A DNA stretch of 54,170 nt from Altererythrobacter sp. (GCA_031178065.1 JAPSJS010000019.1:1-54170), one strand, 5' to 3'; counted from the first letter of the stretch, positions 1 through 9,305 are shown. The notes: a model not told the origin generated them from the sequence alone. Numbers and translations: made by a program.

Positions 1-914
1 GCCGCGATACGGCAGGCGACGACACGGCGCTGTTCTCCATCGACGTGATCGAGATCCCGGTGGCGAACCCCGCCGCCGCGCGCATCGTCGACCGTCCGCG
101 CGTCTTCGCGGCCGAGGGGCAGATCGCGGGGCTCTGGCGCGGCGGCGACCACGGCGAGGGCACCCAGCGTACCAGCCGGACCGACCAGTGCCACGACATC
201 ACCGTGTTCCCGGCGAAGAACATCGCCGCCGGCGCCTGCTCGGGCAACGGCATCACGCTCGACATCTCCAACCCGCTCAAGCCGGTGCGGATCGACGACG
301 TGACCGACAAGGGCTTCGCCTACTGGCACTCGGCGACGTTCAACAACGACGGCACCAAGGTCCTGTTCACCGACGAATGGGGCGGGGGCGGCCGTCCGCG
401 CTGCCAGGCGGGCGATCCGAAGAACTGGGGTGCCGACGCGATCTACGCGATCGAGGATGGGCAGCTCGCGTTCAAGAGTCTCTACAAGCTGCCCGCGCCG
501 CAGACCGACATGGAGAACTGCGTCGCCCACAACGGCTCGATCATCCCGGTGCCCGGGCGCGATATCTTCGTCCAGGCCTGGTATCAGGGCGGGATCAGCG
601 TGATCGACTTCACCGATGCGGAGAACCCGGTCGAGATCGCCTATTTCGACCGCGGGCCGGTCGACAAGGACCAGCTCGTCACCGGCGGCTATTGGTCGGC
701 CTACTGGTACAAGGGCCACATCTACGCGACCGAGATCACCCGCGGGCTCGACGTCTTCGCGCTGGAGCCGAGCGAGTTCCTGACCGAAGCCGAAATCGCG
801 GCGGCGACCGCGGCCCAGTATCCGGGCGACGTCTTCAATCCGCAGACGCAGACGCAGGTCACCTGGCCCGCCGATGTCGTCGCGGCGGTGGAGGCGAGCC
901 GCAAGGGCGGCTGA
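1..914 (+). CDS. LVIVD-repeat-type beta-propeller protein (5' partial)
   Basis: The reading frame is open from the left edge (codons starting at position 3), so the true start lies outside the window; the GTG at 45 is only the first start-like codon. The visible part, about 304 residues, has blade-like motifs such as ITLDISNPLKPVRI, VIDFTDAENPVEIAYFD and LDVFALEPSEF. Repeated phrases of the type 'DISNP..P' are typical of LVIVD/YncE-like propellers, which are usually exported. A DEWGGGG segment and several Cys residues suggest an extracytoplasmic metal- or ligand-binding surface, but this is inference. The stop is TGA at 912-914, only 3 bases before the convergent stop of the next gene. The exact function is not recognised; a secreted propeller of unknown role is the safest reading. 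Confidence 0.6.
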   Translation, partial: RDTAGDDTALFSIDVIEIPVANPAAARIVDRPRVFAAEGQIAGLWRGGDHGEGTQRTSRTDQCHDITVFPAKNIAAGACSGNGITLDISNPLKPVRIDDVTDKGFAYWHSATFNNDGTKVLFTDEWGGGGRPRCQAGDPKNWGADAIYAIEDGQLAFKSLYKLPAPQTDMENCVAHNGSIIPVPGRDIFVQAWYQGGISVIDFTDAENPVEIAYFDRGPVDKDQLVTGGYWSAYWYKGHIYATEITRGLDVFALEPSEFLTEAEIAAATAAQYPGDVFNPQTQTQVTWPADVVAAVEASRKGG

Positions 915-917
915 GGT

Positions 918-2885
918 CTAGACCCCGAACGGCCAGGTCTCGGGCGCCTGGTCGTGCGGCTCGTGCCGCGCGAGCGGTTCGAGCGCGCGGGTCTCGTCGA
1001 ACCAGACGTAGGCGTCGAACTGCTCGGGCAGCACGGATTCGCTGTAGTGGCTCCAGCGCTCGGTCTCGGGACGGTAAATCACGCCGATGAAGCGTTCGAG
1101 TAGCGGTTCCGAGAGGCGCCGGGCTATCGCAGGATCGCTCGACAGGTCGAGCAGGAAGCGCGGCACACCGCTGTCGTGGCATAGCCGTTCGTAGCTGTCG
1201 CGGCGGGAGGGGACGACGCGCTTGACCTCACGGTCTCCGTCCCAATCGGTCGCGGCCGAGACGGTGCCGGTGTGTGTGCCGAAGCCGATCAGCGCGACCG
1301 TCTCGCCCCATTTCTCGCGCGCGAGCTGGCCGATGTTGTGCTCGCCGCGCGCCGGGCCCATTTCGGTCGCGCGCGCGTCGCCGATATGGCTGTTGTGGGC
1401 CCAGACCACCGCCTTGGCACCGGGCCCGCGTGCTTCGAGCAGATGTTCGAGCGTCTCGGCCATATGGCTGTCGCGCAGGTTCCAGCTTTCCGCACCGCCG
1501 TAGTACATCACGCGGTAGTAGCGCTCCGCCGAAGCGACGAGCCGCGCGTTCATCGCCGCACCGAAGCTTTCGCCGTCCTGCTCCAGGGCGCGTTCCAGCA
1601 GATCGCGGCACTGCGCGACGACCGCCTGCTCGCATTCGGCATAACCCTTGCGCAGCGCTGCACGGCCGTACGTCGCGGGATCGGCCTGCCACGGGGTGAG
1701 GCAGCCGTAGCGCTCGCGCGCCACCGCTGCCGCCTCTGGATCGTGCTGGTCGAGATAGGCGAGCACCGCTTCGATCGAGCCGGACATGTTGTAGATGTCG
1801 AGCCCGTAGAAGCCGATCCGGTCGTCCTCGCCTCGACCCTCGTTGATTGTCCTGAGATCGCGCAGGAAGCCGGGCATGACGGTGTTGCGCCACATCCACG
1901 TCGGGAAGCGGCGGAACGGCATCGGTGCGTCCTCGCGCTGCGGGAAGCCGCGGATATAGCGGTCGTAGGCAGCGGCATCGGGCCAGTCGCCCTCGACCGC
2001 GACCACGGTGAAGCCGTGACGTTCCACCAGATGGCGCGTGATTGCGGCGCGCGCGGCGTAGAACTCGTGGGTGCCGTGGCTGCATTCGCCGAGCATAACT
2101 ACGCGGCGGTCGGCGAAGCGGTCGAACGCCGATGCAAAGCCGGGTTCGTCGATATCGCCGAGCGGAACGGCAGCGTCGGCGATCAACTCGGGCAGGCTCT
2201 TCGTGCGCGCCGGCTGGTGGTTGCTTGCGGCGCGCGTGCCATCTTCCGGGACGGCGCCGGGCAGCAGAGGCACGAAGCGTACCGGGGCGATGTCGTGGCT
2301 CTCCCAAGTATCCTTTGCCGTGCGCACGACGCAGCGGAGCTGCTGGACGTCCTCACCGCCGACCGGGATGATCAGCCGACCGTTCACGGCAAGCTGCTGC
2401 TTGAGCGCCTCGGGCACCTCGATCCCTCGGGCGGCGACGAGGATCGCGTCGAACGGTGCTTCCTCGGGCAACCCCTGCATGCCGTCACCCGCGATAACGT
2501 CCAGATTGTCGTACCCGAGCGCGGCGACGCGTTCCTGCGCCTGCCGGGCGAGAATCGCGTGGCGCTCGATGGCGAAGACGCGCGCCGCGATGCGCGAGAG
2601 CACCGCCGCCGCGTAGCCCGAGCCCGCGCCCACCTCTAGCACGCGATCATCCGAGCCGATTTCGGCCGCTTCGACCATGCTGGCGACGATATAGGGCTGC
2701 GAGATCGTCTGCCCTTCGCCGATCGGCAGCGGGCCGTCCTCATAGGCGAATTCGGCCATCTCCTCTGGAACGAAGCGTTCGCGCGGCACTTCACGGAAGG
2801 CCCGCAGGATCGGTTCATCGGTGATGGCGCGGGCGCGGATCTGCCGCTGCACCATAGTTTCGCGTTGCTTCTCGTAGTCGGCCAA
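918..2885 (-). CDS. Protein-L-isoaspartate O-methyltransferase / erythromycin-esterase-family fusion
   Basis: This is one uninterrupted 655-residue protein with two enzyme domains. Residues about 1-215 are a PCMT: GEGQTISQPYIVA, then the SAM motif VLEVGAGSGYAAAVLS and the acidic GDGMQGLPEEAPFDAILV. PCMT repairs isoaspartyl damage in proteins using SAM. Residues about 235-655 are an erythromycin-esterase (EreA/B, PF05139) domain with LGECSHGTHEFY, VAVEGDWPDA and the late WAHNSHIGDARA, which carry the His and Glu residues expected of that fold. In Ere enzymes this site hydrolyses macrolide lactones, but most family members have unknown substrates. The two domains are joined by a short polar linker near residues 216-232. 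No signal peptide is visible, so it is cytoplasmic. The ATG at 2885 begins MADYEKQRETMVQRQ, a normal PCMT amino terminus. The gene converges on the LVIVD gene. Confidence 0.9.
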   Translation of the reverse strand: MADYEKQRETMVQRQIRARAITDEPILRAFREVPRERFVPEEMAEFAYEDGPLPIGEGQTISQPYIVASMVEAAEIGSDDRVLEVGAGSGYAAAVLSRIAARVFAIERHAILARQAQERVAALGYDNLDVIAGDGMQGLPEEAPFDAILVAARGIEVPEALKQQLAVNGRLIIPVGGEDVQQLRCVVRTAKDTWESHDIAPVRFVPLLPGAVPEDGTRAASNHQPARTKSLPELIADAAVPLGDIDEPGFASAFDRFADRRVVMLGECSHGTHEFYAARAAITRHLVERHGFTVVAVEGDWPDAAAYDRYIRGFPQREDAPMPFRRFPTWMWRNTVMPGFLRDLRTINEGRGEDDRIGFYGLDIYNMSGSIEAVLAYLDQHDPEAAAVARERYGCLTPWQADPATYGRAALRKGYAECEQAVVAQCRDLLERALEQDGESFGAAMNARLVASAERYYRVMYYGGAESWNLRDSHMAETLEHLLEARGPGAKAVVWAHNSHIGDARATEMGPARGEHNIGQLAREKWGETVALIGFGTHTGTVSAATDWDGDREVKRVVPSRRDSYERLCHDSGVPRFLLDLSSDPAIARRLSEPLLERFIGVIYRPETERWSHYSESVLPEQFDAYVWFDETRALEPLARHEPHDQAPETWPFGV

Positions 2886-3009
2886 GATCGCGCCTTTCCG
2901 GCGAGGGCCCGCGTCTCGCGCGATCGGGGCGGGCCCCGCCCGTCGTGATGATCGCTTCCCCGGCTCAACGACGTGCGCCCGTGATCGTGCCCGCGCGGGA
3001 CAAAAGAAA

Positions 3010-3037
3010 GGGCCCGGCGGATCGCTCCGCCGGGCCC
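3010..3037 (-). terminator. Intrinsic terminator downstream of groEL
   Basis: Perfect 12-bp stem: 3010-3021 pairs with 3026-3037 around a TCGC loop. On the minus strand it is followed by TTTCTTTTG, so it should end groESL transcription. The plus-strand side also carries CTCTTTTCT, so it may act in both directions. A second hairpin lies next to it, with 3051-3058 pairing to 3063-3070 (8 bp), between this stem and the groEL stop. Confidence 0.85.
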
Positions 3038-3083
3038 TCTTTTCTCGCGAACTCCCGCGCTCGCGGGAGTGCAGCGTTCTGGC

Positions 3084-4769
<1,686 letters not shown>

Positions 4770-4777
4770 TCAGCGGA

Positions 4778-5065
4778 TCAGGAGATGATCCCCATGATGT
4801 CGCTTTCCTTCATGATCAGCAGATCTTCGCCGTCGAGCTTGACCTCGGTGCCGGACCACTTGCCGAACAGCACGCGGTCGCCAGCCTTCACGTCGAGCGG
4901 GGTGACCGTACCGTCTTCGGCCTTGGCGCCCGAACCGACGGCGACGATTTCGCCCTCGCTCGGCTTTTCCTTGGCGCTGTCGGGGATGATGATACCCCCG
5001 GCGGTCTTTTCTTCGGCTTCGATGCGACGGACCAGTACGCGGTCGTGCAGCGGACGAAATGCCAT
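4778..5065 (-). CDS. groES: Co-chaperonin GroES (Hsp10)
   Basis: The 95-residue product starts [19 protein letters not shown] and ends ESDIMGIIS, with a mobile-loop region around [15 protein letters not shown]; this matches GroES throughout. GroES caps the GroEL ring during ATP-driven folding. The frame is open further upstream, but the ATG at 5065 is the right start: it follows AGAGAGGTCACAACA, a good ribosome-binding site, and gives the family's normal length. The upstream frame runs through the CIRCE operator and promoter and cannot be coding. It is the first gene of the groESL operon. Confidence 0.98.
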   Translation of the reverse strand: MAFRPLHDRVLVRRIEAEEKTAGGIIIPDSAKEKPSEGEIVAVGSGAKAEDGTVTPLDVKAGDRVLFGKWSGTEVKLDGEDLLIMKESDIMGIIS

Positions 5066-5101
5066 TGTTGTGACCTCTCTGATAAGAGTGAATGAATGCC
5101 T

Positions 5102-5128
5102 CTGGCACTCTCGGGGTGAGAGTGCCAG
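5102..5128 (-). promoter_or_regulatory. CIRCE operator (HrcA-binding site)
   Basis: A perfect 9-bp inverted repeat, CTGGCACTC at 5102-5110 and GAGTGCCAG at 5120-5128, separated by exactly 9 bases. The canonical CIRCE is TTAGCACTC-N9-GAGTGCTAA; this copy keeps the GCACTC/GAGTGC core with two changed outer bases per arm, in matched pairs. It sits 37 bases upstream of the groES ATG and just downstream of the likely promoter, the usual place for HrcA repression. hrcA itself is not in the window. Confidence 0.93.
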
Positions 5129-5135
5129 CCGGGCG

Positions 5136-5164
5136 GATATGTGAATGTGCCGGCGGCGAGTCAA
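5136..5164 (-). promoter_or_regulatory. Likely groESL promoter
   Basis: On the minus strand: TTGACT (5164-5159), a 17-base spacer, then CATATC (5141-5136). Spacing is ideal and the start of transcription would fall just before or inside the CIRCE operator. The -10 is imperfect for the housekeeping sigma factor and could also be read by a heat-shock sigma. Assigned by position and motif only. Confidence 0.6.
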
Positions 5165-5218
5165 CAGGCCGCACCTAAAAAATCGCGCCCACGGACTCGC
5201 GCGCGGCGGTGGATCCCG

Positions 5219-6625
5219 TCAGGCCGGCTGCGGGATAGCCGCGGATGGCCGGATGGTGAGCGCAAGCCGGTCGCGCCGATGCCAGCGGGAGACCAGCAGC
5301 AGCGCCGCGACGACCAATCCGGTGGCGAGCCCGATCCATACGCCCGTGCCTTCGAGCGAAGTGGCGAAGCCGAGCACAAGCGCCACACCCATCCCGGGCA
5401 CCCAGTAGCTGAAAATCGCGATCCACATCGGCACCCGCGTGTCCTGCAATCCGCGCAGCGCGCCCGCCGCGACCGCCTGCACGCCATCGAACAACTGGAA
5501 CGCCGCGGCGATGACCAGATATTGCAGGGCGAAGGCCACCAGTACGGCGTTCTCCGGCGCCCACGGATCGATGTAGATCGCGAGCAGCGGCATGGGGATC
5601 GCGATCATCGCGCTTGCAGTCACCGTCATGAAGGCTGTGCCCATCGCGATCGCGGTCCATCCGGCGCGCATGATCCCTTCGCGGTCGCGGGCGCCGAAGA
5701 AGTAACCGACCCGGATGGTCGCCGCCTGGCCCATGCCGAACGGCACCTGGAACGCGAGCGCGGCGATCTGCAGCGCGACAGTGTGCGCGGCAAGCTGCGA
5801 AGTGCCGATGTTGCCCATCAGGAACGCGGCAGCGCCGAAAATGCCGGCCTCCGCGGTGATGGTCAGCGCGATCGGCGTGCCAACCCGCACGATCTTCACC
5901 AGCCGCCACCAGTCGGGGCGCCACCAGAAACCGAAGATGTGGTAGCGGTGCAGGAGCGGATCGAGGCGGATCGCGGCGATATAGGCCAGCGTGACCGCGA
6001 CGCCGGTCATGATCGTCGCCACCGCCGCGCCGCGGATGCCTAGCTCCGGCGCGCCGAGATTGCCGAAGATGAAGGCGTAGTTCGCAAGCGCGTTCACCCC
6101 GATGCCGCCTGCGGTGATGATCGTTGCGAAGACCGGCCGCCCGAGCGCGGACACGAAGTTCCGCAAGACGTTGTTGATGACCATCGGGATCAGCGACCAT
6201 ACGACGACGAGATTGTAGGCGTTGGCGAGGCCGATGATCTCTTCCTGCTGCCCGGTCACCCGCATGATCGGTTCGAGCAGGAGGCAGAGCCCCATGCCGA
6301 CGGCGCCGCTGAGCACCGCGAGCCACAGCGCCATGCGCACCGAACGGCGCACCGGCCGCAGGGCAGGCGCGCGCGCGCCCAGTTCTTCCGCGATCAGCGG
6401 CGCGACCGCGCCGGTGAGGCCGGAGAGCGCCCAGAGTACGAGCCCGAACAACGCGACCGTGATCGCCGAGGCCGCCAGCGGCGCTTCGCCCAGCCGCGCG
6501 ATGAAGATCACGTCGACCGCATAGGTGAGCATCTGCAGCAGGTTGGCGAGCGCGAGCGGCCACGCGAGCCGGAAAGTGGCTCCGATTTCGGTGCGCCAGG
6601 GCGAAAGGGTGCGTGCGTCGGACAT
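5219..6625 (-). CDS. MATE-family efflux transporter
   Basis: A 468-residue, very hydrophobic protein with about twelve predicted membrane segments in two similar halves, as in NorM/MATE exporters. Typical segments include the first helix ending LQMLTYAVDVIFIARLGE and the later GMGQAATIRVGYFFGARDR. These inner-membrane proteins export cationic drugs or metabolites in exchange for H+ or Na+. The ATG at 6625 (MSDARTLSPWRTE) is preferred over one 19 codons earlier because MATE proteins start shortly before the first helix. The gene is divergent from the cytochrome c gene and ends 155 bases from groES on the same strand, so it could receive separate control. The substrate cannot be told from sequence. 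Confidence 0.93.
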   Translation of the reverse strand: MSDARTLSPWRTEIGATFRLAWPLALANLLQMLTYAVDVIFIARLGEAPLAASAITVALFGLVLWALSGLTGAVAPLIAEELGARAPALRPVRRSVRMALWLAVLSGAVGMGLCLLLEPIMRVTGQQEEIIGLANAYNLVVVWSLIPMVINNVLRNFVSALGRPVFATIITAGGIGVNALANYAFIFGNLGAPELGIRGAAVATIMTGVAVTLAYIAAIRLDPLLHRYHIFGFWWRPDWWRLVKIVRVGTPIALTITAEAGIFGAAAFLMGNIGTSQLAAHTVALQIAALAFQVPFGMGQAATIRVGYFFGARDREGIMRAGWTAIAMGTAFMTVTASAMIAIPMPLLAIYIDPWAPENAVLVAFALQYLVIAAAFQLFDGVQAVAAGALRGLQDTRVPMWIAIFSYWVPGMGVALVLGFATSLEGTGVWIGLATGLVVAALLLVSRWHRRDRLALTIRPSAAIPQPA

Positions 6626-6770
6626 AAAGCCGTCCCGGTTAGGGGCGGTGGGCGGCGGCGCAAAGCGAAAATGCCGCCGCATGGCTCAATTCGGCGCAAG
6701 CGCGGCCCCGGCGCCACAGCTTGCATGCGGGAGGCCCGCGCGGCAAGGGTCGCGGCGAAGGAGACGCGCG

Positions 6771-7175
6771 TTGAATCAGGGCTCTGGAATCGCACTGCTG
6801 GCACTGTCTCTGGCACTGGCAGGCTGCGGATCGGGAAATCGTGACGGCGAGCCGGCGGACCAGATAGCGGTGCAGGCGGCTCCCGGCGATCGGCCAGCAG
6901 CTTTCTCCCGCTGCGCCACCTGCCACCAGATCGCGCCGGGGCGCAACGGGGTGGGCCCTTCGCTGGCCGGCGTCTACGGCGGGCCAGCGGCGCACGAGCC
7001 GACCTATGCCTACAGCAAGGCCATGCGCGCGTCGGGCCTCGTCTGGGACGATGCGACGCTGGACGCCTATCTCGCGAATCCGCGAGCCCTCGTGCCCGGA
7101 ACCAAGATGGTCTTTCCAGGGGTGCGCGATCCGGCCGAACGGGCGGCGATCATCGCCTACCTCAAGACGCTCTAG
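6771..7175 (+). CDS. Lipid-anchored class I cytochrome c
   Basis: The 134-residue protein has a lipoprotein signal ending LALAGC (lipid Cys at residue 19), a single haem-binding site CATCH (C48, C51, H52) and a probable sixth haem ligand M113 in GTKMVFPGV. Together these describe a mono-haem, cytochrome c2-like electron carrier tethered to the periplasmic face of a membrane. The start is a TTG at 6771, chosen because it follows a clean AAGGAG at 7 bases spacing and puts the lipobox at the normal distance; the earlier in-frame region overlaps the divergent MATE gene start and is not convincing. Its stop codon lies inside a 14-bp tandem duplication (7171-7198). Confidence 0.9.
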   Translation: MNQGSGIALLALSLALAGCGSGNRDGEPADQIAVQAAPGDRPAAFSRCATCHQIAPGRNGVGPSLAGVYGGPAAHEPTYAYSKAMRASGLVWDDATLDAYLANPRALVPGTKMVFPGVRDPAERAAIIAYLKTL

Positions 7176-7198
7176 GGCAAACGATCTAGGGCAAACGA
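7171..7198. repeat. 14-bp perfect tandem duplication over a stop codon
   Basis: TCTAGGGCAAACGA occurs twice in a row, at 7171-7184 and 7185-7198. The first copy contains the TAG stop of the cytochrome c gene, and the second runs up to the rplL terminator. It looks like a recent slippage or duplication event in the intergenic strip. Confidence 0.95.
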
Positions 7199-7199
7199 A

Positions 7200-7227
7200 A
7201 AGGGCGGCGCCTCGCGGCACCGCCCTT
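7200..7227 (-). terminator. Intrinsic terminator of the rplJ-rplL operon
   Basis: The stem 7200-7211 pairs with 7216-7227 around a TCGC loop, with one mismatch. On the minus strand it runs into TTTCGTTTG. It lies 27 bases past the rplL stop, as expected for the operon end. The facing cytochrome c gene may share it. Confidence 0.8.
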
Positions 7228-7254
7228 CGCGTGTTCTCGGTAAAGAGAAGTCGC

Positions 7255-7629
7255 TTACTTGAGCTCGACGGTGCCGCCGGCTGCTTCGATCTTGCCCTTG
7301 ACCTCTTCGGCCTCGGCCTTGTTCACGCCTTCCTTGAGCGGCTTCGGCGCGCCCTCGACGAGAGCCTTGGCTTCGGTCAGGCCCAGGCCGGTGATGGCGC
7401 GGACTTCCTTGATGACCTGGATCTTCTTGCCACCGTCGCCGGTGAGAATGACGTCGAATTCGGTCTTCTCTTCGGCTGCGGGGGCATCGCCACCGGCGGC
7501 GGGGCCGGCAACGGCGACGGCAGCGGCGGCGGAAACGCCCCACTCTTCTTCCAGCGCCTTGGCGAGTTCGGCCGCCTCGAGGACGGTCAGCTTCGAAAGT
7601 TCTTCAACGAGCTTGGCGATATCGGCCAT
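7255..7629 (-). CDS. rplL: 50S ribosomal protein L7/L12
   Basis: A 124-residue acidic, alanine-rich protein: amino-terminal dimerisation domain [20 protein letters not shown], an Ala/Gly-rich hinge (about residues 34-52), then the factor-binding domain with [20 protein letters not shown] and the very conserved [21 protein letters not shown]7/L12 forms the flexible ribosomal stalk that recruits and stimulates translation GTPases. It follows rplJ by 68 bases on the same strand, the normal order, and precedes a clear terminator. Unusually, rpoB is not downstream but on the opposite strand about 2 kb away. Confidence 0.99.
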   Translation of the reverse strand: MADIAKLVEELSKLTVLEAAELAKALEEEWGVSAAAAVAVAGPAAGGDAPAAEEKTEFDVILTGDGGKKIQVIKEVRAITGLGLTEAKALVEGAPKPLKEGVNKAEAEEVKGKIEAAGGTVELK

Positions 7630-7697
7630 GATGTTTCACTCCAGATAAATTCGGCTGGGGCAAGGTGCCCCGGAAAAATCGCTTTCGCGAAAACCGC

Positions 7698-8213
7698 TTA
7701 CGCCGCTTCCTTGGCGCCAAAGGCACCGAAGACGCGAGCGAGCTTGGCGGCGGGTTCGTTGACGACCCGGGCGATCTTGGTCGCCGGGGCGTTGACGAGG
7801 CCCACCAGTGTGCCGCGCAACTCGTCGAGCGAAGGCATCGAGGCGAGCGCCCTGATCCCAGCTTCGTCGAGCAACTGCCCGCCCATCGAACCGCCCACGA
7901 TTTCGAGCTTCTCGTTCGATTTGGCGAATTCCACCGCAGCCTTGGCTGCCGCCACCGGGTCTACCGACCAGGCAAGCGCCGTCGGGCCGGAGAGGTATTC
8001 CTCCAGGCCTTCGTACTGGGTTTCCTTCAGGGCGAGCTTGGCAAGGCGGTTTTTCGCAACCTTGTAGGACGCACCGGCTTCGCGCATCTTCGAACGCAGG
8101 TCGGTGGATTGCGCCACCGACAGGCCGAGGTTGCGGGTGACGACCACCACACCAACCTCGTTGAAGACCGCATTGAGCTGGGCGACCGCATCGGTTTTCT
8201 GCGAACGATCCAT
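7698..8213 (-). CDS. rplJ: 50S ribosomal protein L10
   Basis: The 171-residue protein starts MDRSQKTDAVAQLNAVF and has the L10 core VVVVTRNLGLSVAQSTDLR and FEVAKNRL-like YKVAKNRLAKLAL. L10 holds the L7/L12 dimers on the large subunit. The ATG at 8213 follows AAGGAG with 7 bases spacing; an ATG 9 codons earlier is rejected because it would overlap that site. It is the first gene of a two-gene rplJ-rplL operon. In many bacteria L10 bound to L7/L12 represses its own mRNA through a leader structure, and a 242-base leader-sized region lies upstream here. rplK and rplA, the usual upstream partners, are absent from the window. Confidence 0.98.
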   Translation of the reverse strand: MDRSQKTDAVAQLNAVFNEVGVVVVTRNLGLSVAQSTDLRSKMREAGASYKVAKNRLAKLALKETQYEGLEEYLSGPTALAWSVDPVAAAKAAVEFAKSNEKLEIVGGSMGGQLLDEAGIRALASMPSLDELRGTLVGLVNAPATKIARVVNEPAAKLARVFGAFGAKEAA

Positions 8214-8455
8214 GCCATACTCCTTCACATATGACCGCACGCGCTGGCGCGCCTACGGCCGGCTCACATCGCTCCGCGCCGCTAACCGGCACGGGGCAAG
8301 TCCGTTTGACTAGGGAAGGAGGGCGCCGTGACGCCGGAGCGGGGGCACATGGCACCCGCAATAATCTCGTTTCCCCGCCTAGGTCGGAAATTAAGCCCTG
8401 ACTGACTTCAGTCGCAGGCACCGGCTGTCTCGGACGGATGACTCGGTAGACGCAA
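8214..8455 (-). promoter_or_regulatory. rplJ upstream leader region (possible L10 leader)
   Basis: This 242-base non-coding strip separates rplJ from the terminator of the next gene. It is rich in short GC inverted repeats and has no convincing reading frame. Position and length suit a promoter plus an L10-binding autoregulatory leader, but I could not fold it reliably or point to a clear -35/-10 pair. The assignment is by context only. Confidence 0.35.
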
Positions 8456-8483
8456 AGAGGCCCGCCGGTCGGGGCGGGCCTCT
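8456..8483 (-). terminator. Terminator after the first acidic lipoprotein gene
   Basis: Perfect 11-bp stem, 8456-8466 with 8473-8483, and a 6-base loop. On the minus strand it ends AGGCCTCTTTGCG, a short T-run. Its stem is almost the same sequence as the terminator at 8959-8983 behind the sister gene. Confidence 0.75.
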
Positions 8484-8527
8484 AGCAGAAAGTGCGGGCG
8501 GGTCAAGCCGCCGTGGGATGCCAGCGA

Positions 8528-8851
8528 TCAGTCCATCTGGTCGCGCGCATCCTGCTGGGCGTCGGCCTGCGCTTCGAGACGATCGGCTTCGGCTTCGTTG
8601 ACGTCCTCGACGCGGTCGGCGCGCTCCTCGAGGTTCTCGGCGCTTTCGTCGAGCACCTCGGCCTGCTGGTCGGCGCTCATCTCGGTTCTCGCGCCGGCAG
8701 GAGCAGTCTCTTCGGCCGGAAGCGCGGTCTCGTCGGCCATGGCGGCCTCGTCAGTCGTCGCAGCCTCGTCGGCGGTATCGGTCGCGGTCTCTCCGCAGGC
8801 GGACAGCACGAGCGCAGCGGGCAGGGCGGCGAAAAGGGCAATCTTCTTCAT
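8528..8851 (-). CDS. Small acidic low-complexity lipoprotein
   Basis: A 107-residue protein beginning MKKIALFAALPAALVLSACG, a lipoprotein signal with the lipid Cys at residue 19. The mature part is mostly Ala, Glu, Asp and Thr: an Ala/Thr/Asp tract first, then a likely helix or coiled coil from about residue 58 (DQQAEVLDESAENLEERADR) rich in Glu/Asp/Arg. No catalytic motif is visible and no named family was recognised. Its signal closely resembles that of the gene at 9013-9285 (MKKLALAALPLALALGACG), and the two share near-identical upstream elements and terminator stems, so they look like diverged duplicates. A surface-anchored, highly charged protein with a stress or envelope role is possible, but unproven. 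Confidence 0.85.
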   Translation of the reverse strand: MKKIALFAALPAALVLSACGETATDTADEAATTDEAAMADETALPAEETAPAGARTEMSADQQAEVLDESAENLEERADRVEDVNEAEADRLEAQADAQQDARDQMD

Positions 8852-8870
8852 ATCAAATCTCCCGGTTGGG

Positions 8871-8904
8871 TCGCCATAAAATCGCCATAATTCGATCCGG
8901 TTCC
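8871..8904 (-). promoter_or_regulatory. Shared promoter-like element, copy 1
   Basis: A 34-base element matching 9306-9339 at 28 of 34 positions (counted by hand), at a similar distance from its gene. On the minus strand it begins GGAACC, and 17 bases later has TTTTAT. It contains two ATGGCGA units. GGAAC resembles the -35 of EcfG general-stress promoters, but the usual CGTT -10 is not at the expected spacing. It lies 19 bases upstream of the ATG at 8851. Confidence 0.55.
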
Positions 8905-8958
8905 ACGCTTTGCGGCGGATGGATGGCGATCTTTATCTATCAGAGGGCGTGAAACGAA

Positions 8959-8983
8959 GAGGCCCGCCTGCGGGGCGGGCCTC
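8959..8983 (-). terminator. Terminator after the second acidic lipoprotein gene
   Basis: The stem 8959-8968 pairs with 8974-8983 around a 5-base loop. On the minus strand it continues CTTCGTTTCAC, a weak T-run. The stem sequence GAGGCCCGCC is shared with the terminator at 8456-8483. Confidence 0.7.
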
Positions 8984-9012
8984 GGGCCGGAGGGTCGGCT
9001 GGAGCGGACCGA

Positions 9013-9285
9013 TTACATCGGGTCGGTCGTGGGTTCCTCGTCCGGAGTCGTCGTATCGTCCGTGGTGTCGCCGGTCGTATCACCTGTCGTGGTGTCGTCC
9101 GTCATCGTGTCATCCGTCATGGTCGGATCGGTCAGCGTGTCGTCGGTCATGGTCGGATCGGCCATGGGATCGTTGGTCATCGTGTCTGCCGTGGTGTCTT
9201 CCGGCATGTCGGTGTCGGTCGCGGGATCACCGCAGGCACCGAGCGCAAGGGCAAGCGGGAGGGCGGCAAGTGCGAGCTTTTTCAT
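9013..9285 (-). CDS. Small Asp/Thr-rich repeat lipoprotein
   Basis: A 90-residue protein: MKKLALAALPLALALGACG is a lipoprotein signal with lipid Cys 18. The rest is almost only Asp, Thr, Met and Pro in imperfect repeats of the type TDDTMTDDT and DPTMTDDTLTDP. The DNA reflects this as a run of GTCGGTCAT-like units between about 9040 and 9210. The ATG at 9285 follows AAAGGAG at a normal distance; the frame is open further upstream, but that part covers the promoter-like element at 9306-9339. No enzyme motif is present. Acidic D/T repeats could bind Ca2+ or simply make an extended spacer. It is a likely paralogue of the gene at 8528-8851 in everything but the repeat body. Confidence 0.82.
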   Translation of the reverse strand: MKKLALAALPLALALGACGDPATDTDMPEDTTADTMTNDPMADPTMTDDTLTDPTMTDDTMTDDTTTGDTTGDTTDDTTTPDEEPTTDPM

Positions 9286-9305
9286 GGGTAGGCTCCTTTC
9301 GCTAC

